The notes under the pieces were generated by a model. That model made no database searches, was not told the DNA's origin, and saw only the letters and a program-made list of their open reading frames with translations. From Macquaria australasica (Eukaryota > Chordata > Actinopteri > Centrarchiformes > Percichthyidae): a DNA stretch of 64,000 nt. Position numbers and translations under genes: made by a program. This document shows positions 22,541-34,956 of the stretch, one piece after another (the stretch's first letter is position 1; every line of letters starts with the position of its first letter). The DNA lies in the NCBI GenBank assembly GCA_005408345.1, contig SEMN01000406.1, forward strand, positions 1 to 64,000, read 5' to 3'.

Positions 22541-23785
22541 CTGGGACAGTGTACAAATGTCTTCAACAGGATTTTCATATTAATAGTTGTTTTAACGATG
22601 TACACTATACACATAGGTAGGTTTGACATTTTGTTGTAGTGTCTTTTTTTACTTGTTATTTTAAAATAACAAAATCACTGGAGAAGTCCTTTGAGACATT
22701 TTGTCCCTGTATTATTTTTTATTTTGCAGCCAATTTAATTTTTTTCTGGAGCTGTAACAGTAAGAAGTCATGAAGCTGTTATTACAGTCAGTGGCATAGC
22801 ACAAAAATCTATGCCACTGACTGTAAACTCTGGGCCCCATATATATGCAGCCTCAGTGGGCCCCCTCTCCCATTTAATACATCCATTGTCACATCTGCAC
22901 AATTGGAAATCTCAGCATACTTCAGCCCTCTTTTCTCAACATACTGTAATTACTGTGTGAAGCTTTCACTATGAGGCTTCATAGAACATTATTTACGTTA
23001 CAGTTCTTTAGGTCTTTGTTATACCTTGAGCATAAGACAAAGGTGAAAGCCATCTTACTCTGGCCCCTACACCGAGACAGGAGGACTGTACTGTATTCCA
23101 AGTTGGAATACAACCAAATAAGACTTCACAGGAATCATGTTTTATTTGCATAATTAAGGTTAATTAGTTTCCAACAAGTGCTAGTTTTTGCTGCAACAGA
23201 AGTAGCATAAAACTTAACAAGCCCCAGTCTTAAAACAGAAGAATTTTAATTTTAATTCCAGCCTTTTTGAGGGCCCTCACTGATGAGGCCTTGTGTACTT
23301 AGTTTGCTTATTCCCCTCACTACTACAGCCCTTATAACAGTTTATTATTGCTTGCCTTGATCGACTGGTGTAAAACAATGCAAAATCAATACAAACTCAA
23401 AATCAAATCAAAACTCATGAGCAAAAATAAAAAAGCCCTAACCCTCTAATTCTTACTGTATATGTGTATGTGAGGGTAACATCCTCCCTGTGCCTGTGTG
23501 TACTGTAGGTATGTCTCAAGTGTTACTGTACTGATCTGCGAGTGTGTGTGTGTCCTGATTAGATGATAGGAAGCTTTACAACTGGCCAATCTCTGCTGTC
23601 AAAACAAGAGGAAACACATACACGCAAACTCAAAACATACTGTACTGACAGACAGTGTGACTGAGATACTGAAACACATCTACACAGCTTCACACACTCA
23701 ACATACACCCATGTGCTGCACGTGTGTACTATGCTGCATACACATCATGTGCATACATCTGAAGCTGATCATTATCAAGGTTCAG
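22541..23785. other. Intergenic, no recognised feature
   Basis: A short perfect inverted repeat, CAGTCAGTGGCATAG at about 22786-22800 with CTATGCCACTGACTG at 22809-22823, is the only structure I see. Confidence 0.4.
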
Positions 23786-23789
23786 GGTA

Positions 23790-24345
23790 CATTTATTAGT
23801 CATGCTACAACACAGGTCTGGACAGTGAAATTAAAGTTGTAGCCCCCTTCACGCTACACACGGAACAGATACAGATACAAATATCCCTAATCAGAATAGA
23901 CTTAAAATAAAAACAGTATATACAGTTACTTATATACATATTATACAAAGGTAGTGCTATGGTAATATGCAAAACCAGCTTAACAAAAAGTTTTATGTCA
24001 ATTATGTATGGTGGAGTACGCAGGATGAGGTGGAGTTGAGGAGGAAAGAAGCTGCTCTGTAGTCTGGTGGTACGACAGCGGATACTTCTGTATTGCTTGC
24101 CAGATGGCAGCAGGGTGAATGGGTATTGTCTTTTAGTATCCTTTGGGCCGTGTGCAGACACCTCACCTCTCCGATATCACTGATGCTCAGTAGATGGGTA
24201 CCAGTGATGTTCTGGCTAGTTTTAATCACCCGCTGCAGAGCCCTCCGGTCCTGAGCAGTGCACATCCCATGCCAGTTTGTAATGTTTCCAGTCAGGATGT
24301 TTTCTATTGCTCCTCTGTAAAAGTTAGAACTTGGCACAGGAATTT
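23790..24345 (-). mobile_element. L2/CR1-type LINE, 3' end of the RT polypeptide
   Basis: The minus strand from 24337 encodes SNFYRGAIENILTGNITNWH, then AQDRRALQRVIKTSQNITGT and ISDIGEVRCLHTAQRILKD. It continues in another frame as LLPSGKQYRSIRCRTTRLQS and SFFPPQLHL. This FYRG...LLPSGKRYRSIR order is the conserved C-terminus of L2-like LINE reverse transcriptases. A frameshift at about 24130 and truncation make it dead. Confidence 0.8.
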
Positions 24346-25906
24346 CGCCTTCTTAAGTTTCCTTAAGAAATAAAGTAGTTTCTGAGCTTATGTGTTACAG
24401 ACTGAATGTACTGCAGTAGACCTGCTGGACAAGTTCAACACATAGTTTACAAACTGTACTTCTAACTTAATTTTTTGTGTTGAATCAAATGAATCTGAAA
24501 ATGAGGTCAACACGAAGGGGAAATATCTTATTAAAATAAACTGAACCAAATTTCTATAGATGAATCCGAGTTGTCAGTGGAGGTCAAAAAGTTACCATTA
24601 CTGTGGTGGCACCTCACTGGTAAACCCTACAATGTAATACAATATGTGAAGAATTTAAATTTTTATGCACTTTTGCCAATAAATATGTCCAAGAGATCCT
24701 GTAGAACCTGTTTTGAGTTGAAAATAAAGTATTCAAATACCATTAATATAGAGCTTATATACAAAACTTTTCAATGAAATTTTGTCCAGTTTTAACAGGC
24801 AACTAGACGTCTGACAACTGTTATCAGCTGCTGTTGGAGCCCACCCTAGCCGCAGCCTGTTCACCCTGCTGTCATCTGGCCAATTAGTCTTTGGGGGAAA
24901 AAGCCACAAGCCCCTGCTCCAGGAAATCTATTTTACTTCCCTAAATCTCATGTTTCGATCACATTATGAGCAGCTTGCAGACAAGGGACCATTAAAGACT
25001 GATATGGTACACGGGGCCGAAGGGGAGCTGCCACCACTGCATATCTCTTGCTAGCTTCGCTCTATGTTTCCTGGCTAAAATGTTTCCGATTTGTATGAAA
25101 TGGTGCATGTCTTCTGATTACAAAGCAAAGAATCATGGACTTTGATGATTTGAATCGCAAGCTAGCAAGTAATTCCTCCTTAATTAGCCCTTCCACACAG
25201 AACTTTCACATCTAGACTGTGGAGGCCGGACAGAAGCGGTACGTTATTGTTATATTTTCTTCATCTCACCATACACTCAAACTGATTTAGTTAGCCAAAC
25301 TTACATTACACGAACTTTGGGTAATAACATCTGTCAAACTCCCAAATGTTCACACTTAACCTCTCCCTGCTTGAGACAGAATTGTTGTCCCATTCATCCA
25401 AACTCTGAATTTGAATTTCAATCCATGTGTTGCTTGCTATTTCCCTGACATTTTTCTGTTCAAACTGGGTGAAGACACAAACTGAAACTACAGTGTACAT
25501 GTTGAATATCACTGTCTATCTTTATAGTGACTTTATCCTTTTGGACTCTTAATTCTCCCTACAGATTCTTAATGAAAGTGTTGATACATTACGTGTACAT
25601 TAAAATCAGATATGGTCCAGTTATTCTTATGTATCATTAATAGTGTTAGTATTACTGTCTTTATTCTCCGTGTCAGTACAGGTTTTGTGCCCTGTCATTG
25701 TGTAAAGAATGTAATTCTGAACACTTCATTTAAAAATAATAATAAAAATGGTCAATGTAGGTGACAGTGAATGTCTTCGCAAAATGTGGACTATAAGCAG
25801 CTTTAACCCTCATTAACATCAGTGGAACACTACTCTCATCACTCCCTTAATATTGTTTTAGAAAGCAAGGAGGGTTACAAGCACTGCTTTTATGTGTGTG
25901 TATATT
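24346..25906. other. Intergenic, no recognised feature
   Basis: AT-rich unique-looking DNA without coding motifs. Confidence 0.4.
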
Positions 25907-26460
25907 ACCCCATTTACATCTGGCATTAAAATGCGATTTGTATCTGGACACGTTATCTGGATAAGGAAAAAATGCATTTTAGTGCAGGTTGTAAGTGCAT
26001 GCAGGACGCATTAGGATCACAATGCAATTGGATCAGCATCTGGGGGTGGTCAGGCTTGCATTGGGATCGGATCTCAGCTAAGTGTAAATTTAATCCATAC
26101 AACGTCAACACAATTCACCCAGCAAGTTAAAAGGTCACCTAACTCTGCCTCTTCCTGCCAACTCAAGTTAGCCTGGCAAAAGCTACATGTAGTAGCAGTA
26201 GCTAGCAAAATTATTCATTAAAAATGAATGATGTCTGTTCCTGGCCCTGCTTCCCTTGACCTGGGGCCCGCCATGTCTGTTGACAAGTTCACCAGCCCTG
26301 ACTAATTTGCATATTGAGATCTGATCACAAAGCACAATTGAGATAACAAGAACGCATTTTAATACCAGGTACAATTGCAAAGACCCATGGATCGGATGTC
26401 ATTATCCAGATAACGTATCTAGATACAGATCAAGTGTTAATACGAGGTGTAAACGGGGTC
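25907..26460. mobile_element. MITE with ACCCCRTTTACA termini
   Basis: The left end ACCCCATTTACATCTGGCAT is mirrored by the right end, whose reverse complement reads ACCCCGTTTACACCTCGTAT. Inner arms share ACGTTATCTGGATAA and TGTATCT motifs. No transposase is present; target-site duplication not resolved. Confidence 0.65.
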
Positions 26461-26624
26461 TGTGTGTGTAGTTTTTAAATATACTGTGTCTGACAAACTG
26501 AGCTGAAATAAACTGTGAGAACTGATGACTGTTACTGTAAAGCATCAATAAACTACAACACTGACTTACTAAACACTGAATTGAAATGGTGATTTTTTTT
26601 CTATTTGAACCAAGATCAATACTG

Positions 26625-27140
26625 TTGTTAAAAGATAAGTCTGGTGATATTCTTTATTTTTCTAACAGTAAATAAACTCCAAAGATCCAAACCAACAATG
26701 TATCCTACTAACAAGTATTGTGTGTATCCAAAGCCTGATATGTCTTATTCCTCTGTGCCATAGAGCTCCATTGTTGTTTGTCAACAAACTATTAAAAGCT
26801 CATTAAAATACAAATTTTGACTCGTATACACCCCCCCCTGTTGCCATAAATACTCTCTAGAACACCATATGTGGATTTATCCGCTGCTGAAAATAGTCCC
26901 CAACGAATGTGCTATTTTCTCTTGTGTGAGTAACTTTTTCTAAAAACTACTGTGACCAGCTGTTTTAGGAAATTACCGAGCTTTTTCAAAAGAGGAAATG
27001 ATCTATTTTTGAGCTGTTTTTAAAGATTTACATCTTCAGTAGGAACCGATCTGCTTGTGGCCACAGACAGGGTAGGAAAGTCAGAAAGTATTCAGAGATG
27101 GACTAATTCATTGTTGGTTTGGTCTTTTCATAGAATTACT
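26625..27140 (+). repeat. Interspersed repeat, uninterrupted copy
   Basis: Same family as 6237-6850: AGATAAGTCTGGTGATATTC, AATAGTCCCCAACGAATGTG and CTAATTCATTGTTG, in that order, without the LTR insertion. Confidence 0.65.
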
Positions 27141-27726
27141 TTACAAAAAAAGAAAAATAAAGAATTACACCATCCTTATCCTTTAAGTAATTACAGAGGA
27201 TTAGCTTATTTGAACACAAGTAAATCAAATGCACCTCGGGCTTGTTCAAATATTTCAAGCCAAATTGTGGTAGATTTATCAAGGTGTGGTTGTTTGGTGT
27301 CAGGCTGGTGTTTACTTTGTTTAGTATACTGGGACAGAGTTAGTGTTTCATTACAGTCATCTGTTGGTATTAGATGTCCTCTGCTCTGTTTTGTTTGAAA
27401 AGAGGATTCATGGGTAATACAGACAAGCAGGTCTCAGGGGCTTCACACACAGTTCTACAGTATATTGTGCACAATCTCATGTACAGTATGTTAGTGTAGA
27501 CAGTATCCATACTGCAGGATTTCTAGTCTTTCTTTGGATCCAAAACCCACCAGGATAAAACGCCAAGCTGCAGAAAGCTGCGAAAGTTTAAGCTACATAT
27601 ATATCTGTATCAAACTAGCTCTTTACTTTGTATAATTACTGTAAAAGAAAAGTGCTGTTAGTGCTATACACCAGTATTTTATAATAAATTGTTATGTATT
27701 GGAAGTAAAGCCATCTATTTTTCTCA

Positions 27727-28130
27727 ATGTCACACAATCACATCTACTATTATGCACTGTCATGCAAACCTCTGGAGTACCTTGGAATCACCCACTGGCA
27801 TCATATCCCATGGTTGAAATTTGAATTAGTGGATCTGGCCTCTCATCTCATATCTATGGAAAATGCAACAGAAATTGCATGGGTGTATACTGCAGGTATA
27901 CTGTCTGTATGGGATGTAGATTTATTAAATCATGGGCAGACTATTCATTGGAAAAGTATGTTGCAATATTTCTTTAACTTCGAATGAAATGATTCATAGA
28001 TACTACTCATAAACTCAGATATGCTGTCAGTTAAAGATGACTCCAAGTCCAATATGTTATCAAAAATCTATTGGCACATATAGCCACATGGTTTTTGGGT
28101 GTCCAGACATTCGTTATTTTCAGTGTTAAG
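27727..28130 (+). mobile_element. Possible L1/Tx1-type LINE 3' fragment
   Basis: An 86-codon frame at 27727-27987 includes KPLEYLGITHWHHIPWLKFE. About 90 bases after it, in another frame, SHMVFGCPDIRYF resembles the conserved HMFW-CP segment at the C-terminus of L1-like LINE proteins. The similarity is from memory and weak. Confidence 0.35.
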
Positions 28131-29567
28131 TGACCAATATATTATCAGATGTTATTGTTGTTTAAATACCTTGTTTACCAAGCATTGTATTTTAGAATGG
28201 TGAATTGTATGTTTTCCTTTATAATTAAATTCAGACAAGTTAGATTAAGTAAGAAAATGGCACTGATTCTAGAAAACTCTTGAAATGTGGGATTGTGTTG
28301 GATCTGACATTTTACCAGGATTTCTTGTGAAAAAACAACATTAGTACTTAATAATAATAATAAGTGACAAAAGCGATTTTTTTGCAGAGAGAATGACTAC
28401 CTATGGACAAAAATGCACAGAATATTTGGTATATACATATATATGTGAGGGTCCTATATAAACCATATGTTTCTGTGTACGTTCTCCTAAAAATGTAAGC
28501 TTTATCATCAGCTAACACACATTCTATTAAGATGAATTGGAGCTATGAGCCTCACACGTCTATGCCAAAATGAAAAACAGTTATTACTTTAACCACTACT
28601 TTTAGTCATTCTTTACATGTGACTAAATATTACATTTGTGTGATAAGAAAAGCATCTTATGGTTTGATCAAGATATCAATTTTTAAGAGAAAATGTGGGA
28701 TCTCATCTGTTTCCACACACTGTCCACTCCACACCTCTATCTAATGAGGCAGAAGATTCCATCAAATATTTCATAAAGAAACTAGTTTTACAGCCAGTAA
28801 AGCAGCAGTATAAAAATATACTAGACTTAGTAACTAGCATCAGTATCAACCATATTAAGATCAGATGAGACTTTATTGATCCCCCAGGGGAGATTCACAG
28901 GTTACAGCAGCACACAGACAGGCTAAAACAGATAAAGAACTCTTTGAATTACACAGCGCTATATACAATATTGCAATACCTTCAACTATATAAGTCAATT
29001 GTGCAAATATTTATGCAAAAGAAGTCCAGTTGTGCAACTCCAGCAGCCATGATGTGTGAACTATATAATAGTATAGGTATATAGTAAATATAACGTATAA
29101 AATATATAATAGTAATATATAATATATGTGCAGCATATAAATATATATATTAATATAAATGAATGATTTTTTAAACTGACCCCAACCTACAACAAAGCTC
29201 TTCTCTCCACACTTGTGAAGACTTGAATGTTGGATAAAAGGATCAATATCAATATCAATGCTGCCCTCTGCTGTTAGGAAAAGGCATCACAGCACACACC
29301 TCTGCACACCTTGCAGCTTTTGTCACTGATCACCATTGAAAAACAAGTAGTAGAAACAAACATAGAATTTATAAAAGGTTAATGCTAGAAAAACTCATCT
29401 TGATATTGTTTTTATGTCAGTCATTTCAGTTTGATTTTTAAAGATCTACACTATAAGTTCATCACATAAATATTTCTGTCTACAGTGTGCCCCATAAATC
29501 TAAAGTTAGTTCAGCTAACTCACTACATCTCTGGCACTATTATTATTTGTGAGATCTATATTAGCCA
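28131..29567. other. Intergenic; one LINE-tail-like segment
   Basis: At 28860-28930, GACTTTATTGATCCCCCAGG is a common fish repeat tail. The rest is AT-rich, including TATA-rich runs at 29040-29160. No gene is seen. Confidence 0.4.
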
Positions 29568-29680
29568 GGGGTGGCCGAAAACCTTTGTTGCATGTCATAC
29601 GCTCCTGTCTCTCCCCATGTTTTCTGTTCATGTCTTCACTATCATACAAGGTACATGCCATAAAGGTAAAATTGCCAAAA
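29568..29680 (+). mobile_element. SINE fragment
   Basis: It contains ACCTTTGTTGCATGTCAT followed by a CTCTCCCC tract. The same body occurs at 36458-36625, where it follows a tRNA-like head. Only the body is present here. Confidence 0.5.
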
Positions 29681-29859
29681 GTTAATCCTTAAATAAAAAG
29701 ATCTCTATAAACCAAATATAACTGCAAATGAGCACTTTTGGAACTGTGTGTTTTGCCAATGCAACTAAAACAACTCAATTCTGGAAATAAAGCTTTATAG
29801 AATCACCCTAGGACTGTATTTGAGGCATATTCTTTTAATCTCATTTCATCTCAGTATAT

Positions 29860-30230
29860 TAAAGCAATTCTCCACTGATTTCACACATGACAATTATTTT
29901 ACTCATCATGAGGCATGCATAATGTCTCATGTGGCTCTGGAGGAGCTTTGTCAAGTCTGAGAAAATAACGCTGATGATGTCATAGTCATGTCATCAGGAT
30001 TATCTCAGCATGGATGTGGAGACTACAAATTTACCACAGACGTCTGTGTTACGAACTGGAAGCATGGAATTTGAAAGATGTAGGCATGGGTACAGACAAG
30101 GGTGTGAAGAAGAGACATTATCCAAGTGCATTATGGAAAGTGTAGGCAACGCAGATTTAGACCATTCTTTATTAAATTCTCTTGTGAGTTTCACACTTTT
30201 TGGTAATGCAAAACACAATCACTGCAGTGT
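29860..30230 (+). repeat. Interspersed repeat family copy
   Basis: It shares CATGTGGCTCTGGAGGAGCT, GTCAAGTCTGAGAAAATA and GTGGAGACTACAAATTT with 11905-12330, in the same order. Confidence 0.55.
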
Positions 30231-30242
30231 CCATTTAAATCA

Positions 30243-30392
30243 CCCATCCATCCATCCATCCATCCATTATCTATACCGCTTATGCTCAGAGGGTCCTGGG
30301 GGGCTGGAGCCAATCCCAGCTGACACTGGGCGAGAGGTGGGGTACACCCTGGACTGGTCGCCAGTCAATCACAGGGCTGACCACCATTTAAA
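30243..30392 (+). repeat. Common fish repeat with (CATC)n head
   Basis: A CATC microsatellite is followed by CAATCCCAGCTGACACTGGG, CGAGAGGTGGGGTACACCCT and a GTCGCCAGTCAATCACAGGG end. This widely dispersed fish sequence usually sits at the 3' tail of retroposons. Confidence 0.65.
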
Positions 30393-30696
30393 TCATTGCA
30401 ATATAATGAAAGGTACTGTATATTCACCTTTCTATCATGTTGGCTTTGTGTTAACACAATTTCCCCTTTTTTCACAACAACATTCAGTTTTATTGATCTG
30501 GGGAACTTCCTTTAGCCTTCCTCTTATGAGCCAGATTCAGACCCTCCTACAGCATGTGAATGGATTATTTCTTATTGCAGCAGGTGACAGTTCCTCTGGC
30601 GACCAGCAGGGAGCTCTGTAATGACATGAAAGAAATGAGTGAACCTGCTCTAAGACTGGTAGTGATGTGCAGAGGGCAGTAAAGGAAAACTGTGAT

Positions 30697-30732
30697 GCAT
30701 CATGCATTTACATGTTCGTAAATGCATGATGC
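30697..30732. repeat. Perfect 15-bp inverted repeat (hairpin)
   Basis: GCATCATGCATTTAC at 30697-30711 is exactly reverse-complemented at 30718-30732 with a 6-base loop. No T-run follows, so no terminator role is implied. Confidence 0.8.
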
Positions 30733-30777
30733 GTTTAAGTGCTGGTGGAAAACTGGGACATCTGGGCTGGGACCAGC

Positions 30778-31006
30778 GTTAAAATAGTCTCAAAATCCCG
30801 AAAGCGAAAGTAACCTGATCCGTGCGTAACACGAGACATTTGTATGCGCAGGAAGCTTTTTGAAAGCGAAAAGGATCAGATCTGAGAAGCTGAAGTTAAA
30901 AGTCTGTAAGTGAAATATTTTCAAATCTTGTTTTTCAGTTACAAATTTTTTTTCAGTTACAAATCATGGAATACACATTTACAAATAATATTGAGACTAT
31001 TTTAAC
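30778..31006. mobile_element. Small MITE with 16-bp perfect inverted termini
   Basis: GTTAAAATAGTCTCAA at 30778-30793 is exactly reverse-complemented at 30991-31006. The 229-base unit has no coding capacity. Confidence 0.7.
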
Positions 31007-33063
31007 TCCATACCTTTTTGACCATCATGGGCCGGCACATATGTTTGGTTGCTTTACCAGTTTGCATCTATTATACCCACACTACAACCAAATAATGAAA
31101 TGGGCTCAATAACATTGAGTTGAAGCATAAAAAGAATGCATACATTTGACTAAGTAATCTTAACTCAGGGTCCTCTTCACAGATTTGACTGAATCTACAG
31201 TATTAACATGATAACAACTGAACCAACTCCATTACATTTGAGCAAACTCCATCGTTGATGAAGACCATTTGATGCGTTTGAAAGCCCCAGAAAAAAGCTA
31301 GTAAGTGGATTCCTGATTAAGTTAAGATTATGTCAAAATACCATTTCCAACGTCAAGGGATTGATGGATGGATGGATGGATGGATGGATGGATAGATAAG
31401 AGGACAGGAAGGATACAAGAAGGTGCCAATGGGGGAAAGGAGAGTAAAGGCTGTGAGGCTCCGTTACAAAAAGCTTTTAATACAAAAGGGCTGTCTCAGT
31501 GTTGCCATGGCTTTGGAACCAAGATGAAGAACACTGAACATTTGAGAAGGCCCTGGTTTAGAATTAGAATTATTACCTGTATTTACTGAGGTTTAAGGTC
31601 AAGATGTGAATTAGGAACCGGGTTAAATTAGGCTACGGGTTAAGTTTATAGTTAATATGGGATTGGGACTGTGCGTGTGTGTGTGTGTGTGTGTGTGCGC
31701 ACACGTTATGGTTTGAATTCCCCTGCTGTTTGTTAACTTGACCATCTGTCTGACCCTTTCGCACCATTGACCCCCTGTGTGTGTGTGGGTGTGTGTGTGT
31801 GTGTGTCCATTGTGCCCTTGGCCTAGATCACATTAGCGCAGACATCATTAACTCCTGAGTGACCACATTACAGAAGATAGTGAGGGATGAGGAAGAAAGA
31901 GGAAGAGGATGTGGAGATAGCGTGTGTGGGGGAGAAGATAGACGGAAAGAAGGAAGGAAAAAAAGAGATGTGGAGGAGGGGTGTAAAATGAAAAACAGAC
32001 ACACATTATGATTATAGATGTTTTACAGTTATCTGTCATAAATGCCATAACTAAATGGTTTTGGCTTCATAATGGAGGTTTTCAGATTCCAAAAATTCCT
32101 AAATAGATCTGTTTCCAAATGTAGATTACTGTGAGACAGAAGCTCTAGTCCTCCACTTTAAAACACTGTATGTTGGAGTTTGAGAAGACTCACTTTTCTT
32201 AGCTTCAATAAACTGTTAGCTTGCTAGCTACACATCTGGCTACTTAAATAAAAGAACCAGCCAAGATAGCCAAGTCTTTAGACAGGTTTTTGAGTGACCT
32301 CATCAGTGAGATGTGTGTGCACGAAGAGGGTAGAAAACAAACCATAATGACAGAGTTTATGAAGAGATGTGCCTTTAACTGCACAAATCACAAAAGTAAA
32401 GAGTGGGAAATGTTCACTATCTTAAGAAGGAGAGCTACATAAATGTAGACTTTATGGCTGAACAGTTGTATTGGATTTGCATTAGATTGTACCTGAGTCT
32501 ATATGGTGCAAAGTACTGGAAGAAACATTTTATTTAAGGTAAGACAGCTCACACTGTTGGTGTGTGTTTGTGGCTGTTAAATGAATCGTGTGAACATTTT
32601 TTTTAAAACTAACATATAATCTGTTCAAATTAATTCCAGCACAACCCATATAACATAATGCGTGAGTCTGAGATACACTGAGCTGTGACTGTCACATAAT
32701 GACCCTTACAGACACAATGTGATTTGCGCTGTGCTCTCAGCTGGGTTCATCCAACATCTGACCAGGTGCAGAGGACAGAGCAAAATAGGCGGAGTTTTAA
32801 AAGCTAGTGGGTCTACGTCATTTTGTTTGTTGTTGCCACCTACGTGGTTGGAAACGTGTTTCCAAGATAGGGCTTTCCTCCCAAGGTCTTTGATACAAGT
32901 GTAAACATGTGTTGTACAATTCAGGGAATTCAGACATACACAAAATTAGCTTTTCCTCCATTTTGCCTTTTGTGCCTGGCTGGCTGCCTCATTTCTATGA
33001 GCCATGCAGGTATTTGTCACAGTGCACAGCTCCACGATGGCTTTTCACGGCATCAAGCAAAGC
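31007..33063. other. Intergenic with microsatellites
   Basis: It holds a GATG run (about 31363-31392), a GT run (about 31672-31696) and another (about 31776-31806), then purine-rich sequence. No gene is seen. Confidence 0.5.
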
Positions 33064-33486
33064 TTAGCTCGACGCAGTGAAAAAGTTGTGGCACAGGGCA
33101 AGCCATTGGAAATAATGGGTTTCAGAGTGCAGTGGTGCTGTTGTCGCATTGTCTGAAAGGGCCTTAAGAATGTGCGGTGATATCCATCTGTTGGTGGTCA
33201 GAGAGAATGTTTTGCTCTTCAGTATTGTCTTAATATGTTCTTGTGTGGTGTCATACAACTGCACTGTGTGTATTGAGTCGTCAGCCAGATAAGGTTGTAC
33301 ATTTGACATTGCTCCACTTGTTTCTGGTGCCTCCACTGCCTTGCTTGGCTGGCGAGCTAGCAGGTGAGTCCTCAGATCTGTTGTCGCTGTAGAGTAACGC
33401 AGCTGCTTTTTACAAAGCAAGCAAACTGCTTTATCTTTGTTAGTAATTTTGTGATTTACGGTGTGGAACCCAAAATATTTCCACAC
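33064..33486 (-). pseudogene. BED-finger / hAT transposase N-terminal remnant
   Basis: A 140-codon minus-strand frame begins MWKYFGFHTVNHKITNKDKA, then CLLCKKQLRYSTATTDLRTH. This matches a BED zinc finger: aromatic W-x2-F, then C-x2-C, then His ligands. The region after it, SLTTNRWISPHILKALS, looks like the start of a hAT transposase core. The catalytic core and dimerisation domain are missing, so it is a truncated transposase or ZBED-like fragment. It is not recognisable as a host ZBED gene. Confidence 0.65.
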
Positions 33487-34399
33487 ACTGCTTCTCAGAT
33501 GCTTCAGTGTCGTGATTATCCAGTCAGGATGGCTTTGCTCACTAGTGTCCTCCTTTTTTTTATATTTTAGCTTAGTTTACTGATAGGTCAATAGGGCATG
33601 CAAAAGGTTCTGTTGAGCTTATTGAGTGTACATTTTGAATTTGTACAGGTTATTATGGTTCGAATATTTAATTTATTCCCAGATTTTAATTTCATTAAGT
33701 AAATAAGAATAAAATATATATATGTAAGAATAACATAAACATCAAATAATAAACATCAAATATAAATTCCACCCTAGTAAGTAGTGTGTGTGTGTCCACC
33801 CATTCCTGGGGTGCAGTGGAGCATCCCGGGAGCTGATAGGAGCTGAAGTGTAATTGTGTCAGAGCAAAGACCAGAAAATACAGAGAGACAGACAGATAGA
33901 TAGATAGAGACAGGAAGAGAGAGAGAGAGTTCCCCCCATCATCCTGAACTATCTAAATGTCATCCATCAAGGCATTTTACTATTTTGTAGTTCAGTCTGC
34001 TGCACACAGAATGCTGCAGAATATTTCTGTTTGACTCACCAGCCTCCCACCTGCTTCACAGGTTCCATTATGTAGGCTGCAGCTGGTGCTGAGCAGAGAC
34101 TAATAACATGTACGCATTACCATACATTTGTCTGATTAAAAGATTCATGAAATAATAATATAACTGTAACACTGAAATAGAAACATTCACTCATGAAAGC
34201 ATCCCACCACAACCACAGTCCCATTAAATGGCTTGTTCAAGGGCACCTCAGCAGTGGTAATAAGGGAGGGAGGGCAAGCCCTGTTGTTTCACTTAGCTAT
34301 AATGATTTGTTGCTGCTGGTCTTTGGATCGAACTGCCAACCCTGACTCTGTGCCACTGAGCCAGGTGCCAAATTGAAATTAAATAATCCACGGGATTTC
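33487..34399. other. Intergenic, no recognised feature
   Basis: AT-rich, with short TAGA and GA runs at about 33893-33930. Confidence 0.4.
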
Positions 34400-34718
34400 C
34401 GTTATGAAGTTAAAGCTGCACTGGTCAATATTTTTATGTTAACAATGGATCAAATGACTATGTGTAATGTGAAATGGGGTCACTCAAGGGGTGAAACCAC
34501 AGAGAATTATTACCTGAATCTGCAGTTCCCCTCAGCTCATCGGAGCGTTTTAGCTTGTTTTTGCACATTGTTTCGGTTTCCCTCTGCTCTTATGAACCCT
34601 GTTTCCAGCAGCAGCTGTTTTCAGCAAAAAAAAAAAAATCCTGATAAACCCACTGTACGCTACCTACCCAGCACCAAACTGAAGACAGACAAAGTTAGCA
34701 AATAGCTAGTGAACATAG
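34400..34718 (+). repeat. Interspersed repeat split by an LTR insertion
   Basis: It matches 12450-12790 (AGCAGCTGTTTTCAGC, GACAGACAAAGTTAGC, TAGCTAGTGAACATAG). At CATAG (34714-34718) the LTR begins. The continuation GTGGAGCGTCTAGAAGCTAA follows the second CATAG at 34944 and again at 36411. Confidence 0.65.
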
Positions 34719-34943
34719 TATCAGGAACAGCCATCAAGGCAGATCTGCCACGATAAGCCATATGGAGACAGCAGGGAGAGGACCCAAAATGCAGACAGGC
34801 AGCAGGCTGAGCGATGCAGACGAGGATTTATTGAACTCACAGAAAGACTTGCAGAAACGCAGGGAAACTCTTGACGTGGGAAGACGATCACAACACAGCA
34901 TAATCACACACAAGTTCACACTAGAGTCCTTGGGATCATGACA
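34719..34943 (-). mobile_element. LTR copy 1, flanked by CATAG duplication
   Basis: The minus strand begins TGTCATGATCCCAAGGACTC and contains GGGTCCTCTCCCTGCTG, as does the solo LTR at 13142. It is 225 bases long with CATAG on both sides (34714-34718 and 34944-34948). It differs from copy 2 at about ten positions, all transitions. On its own it looks like a solo LTR. Confidence 0.75.
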
Positions 34944-34956
34944 CATAGTGGAGCGT

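Noticed and set aside
30010..30621. 203-codon plus-strand frame
   Set aside because: It runs through two unrelated repeats including the CATC microsatellite; no domain.
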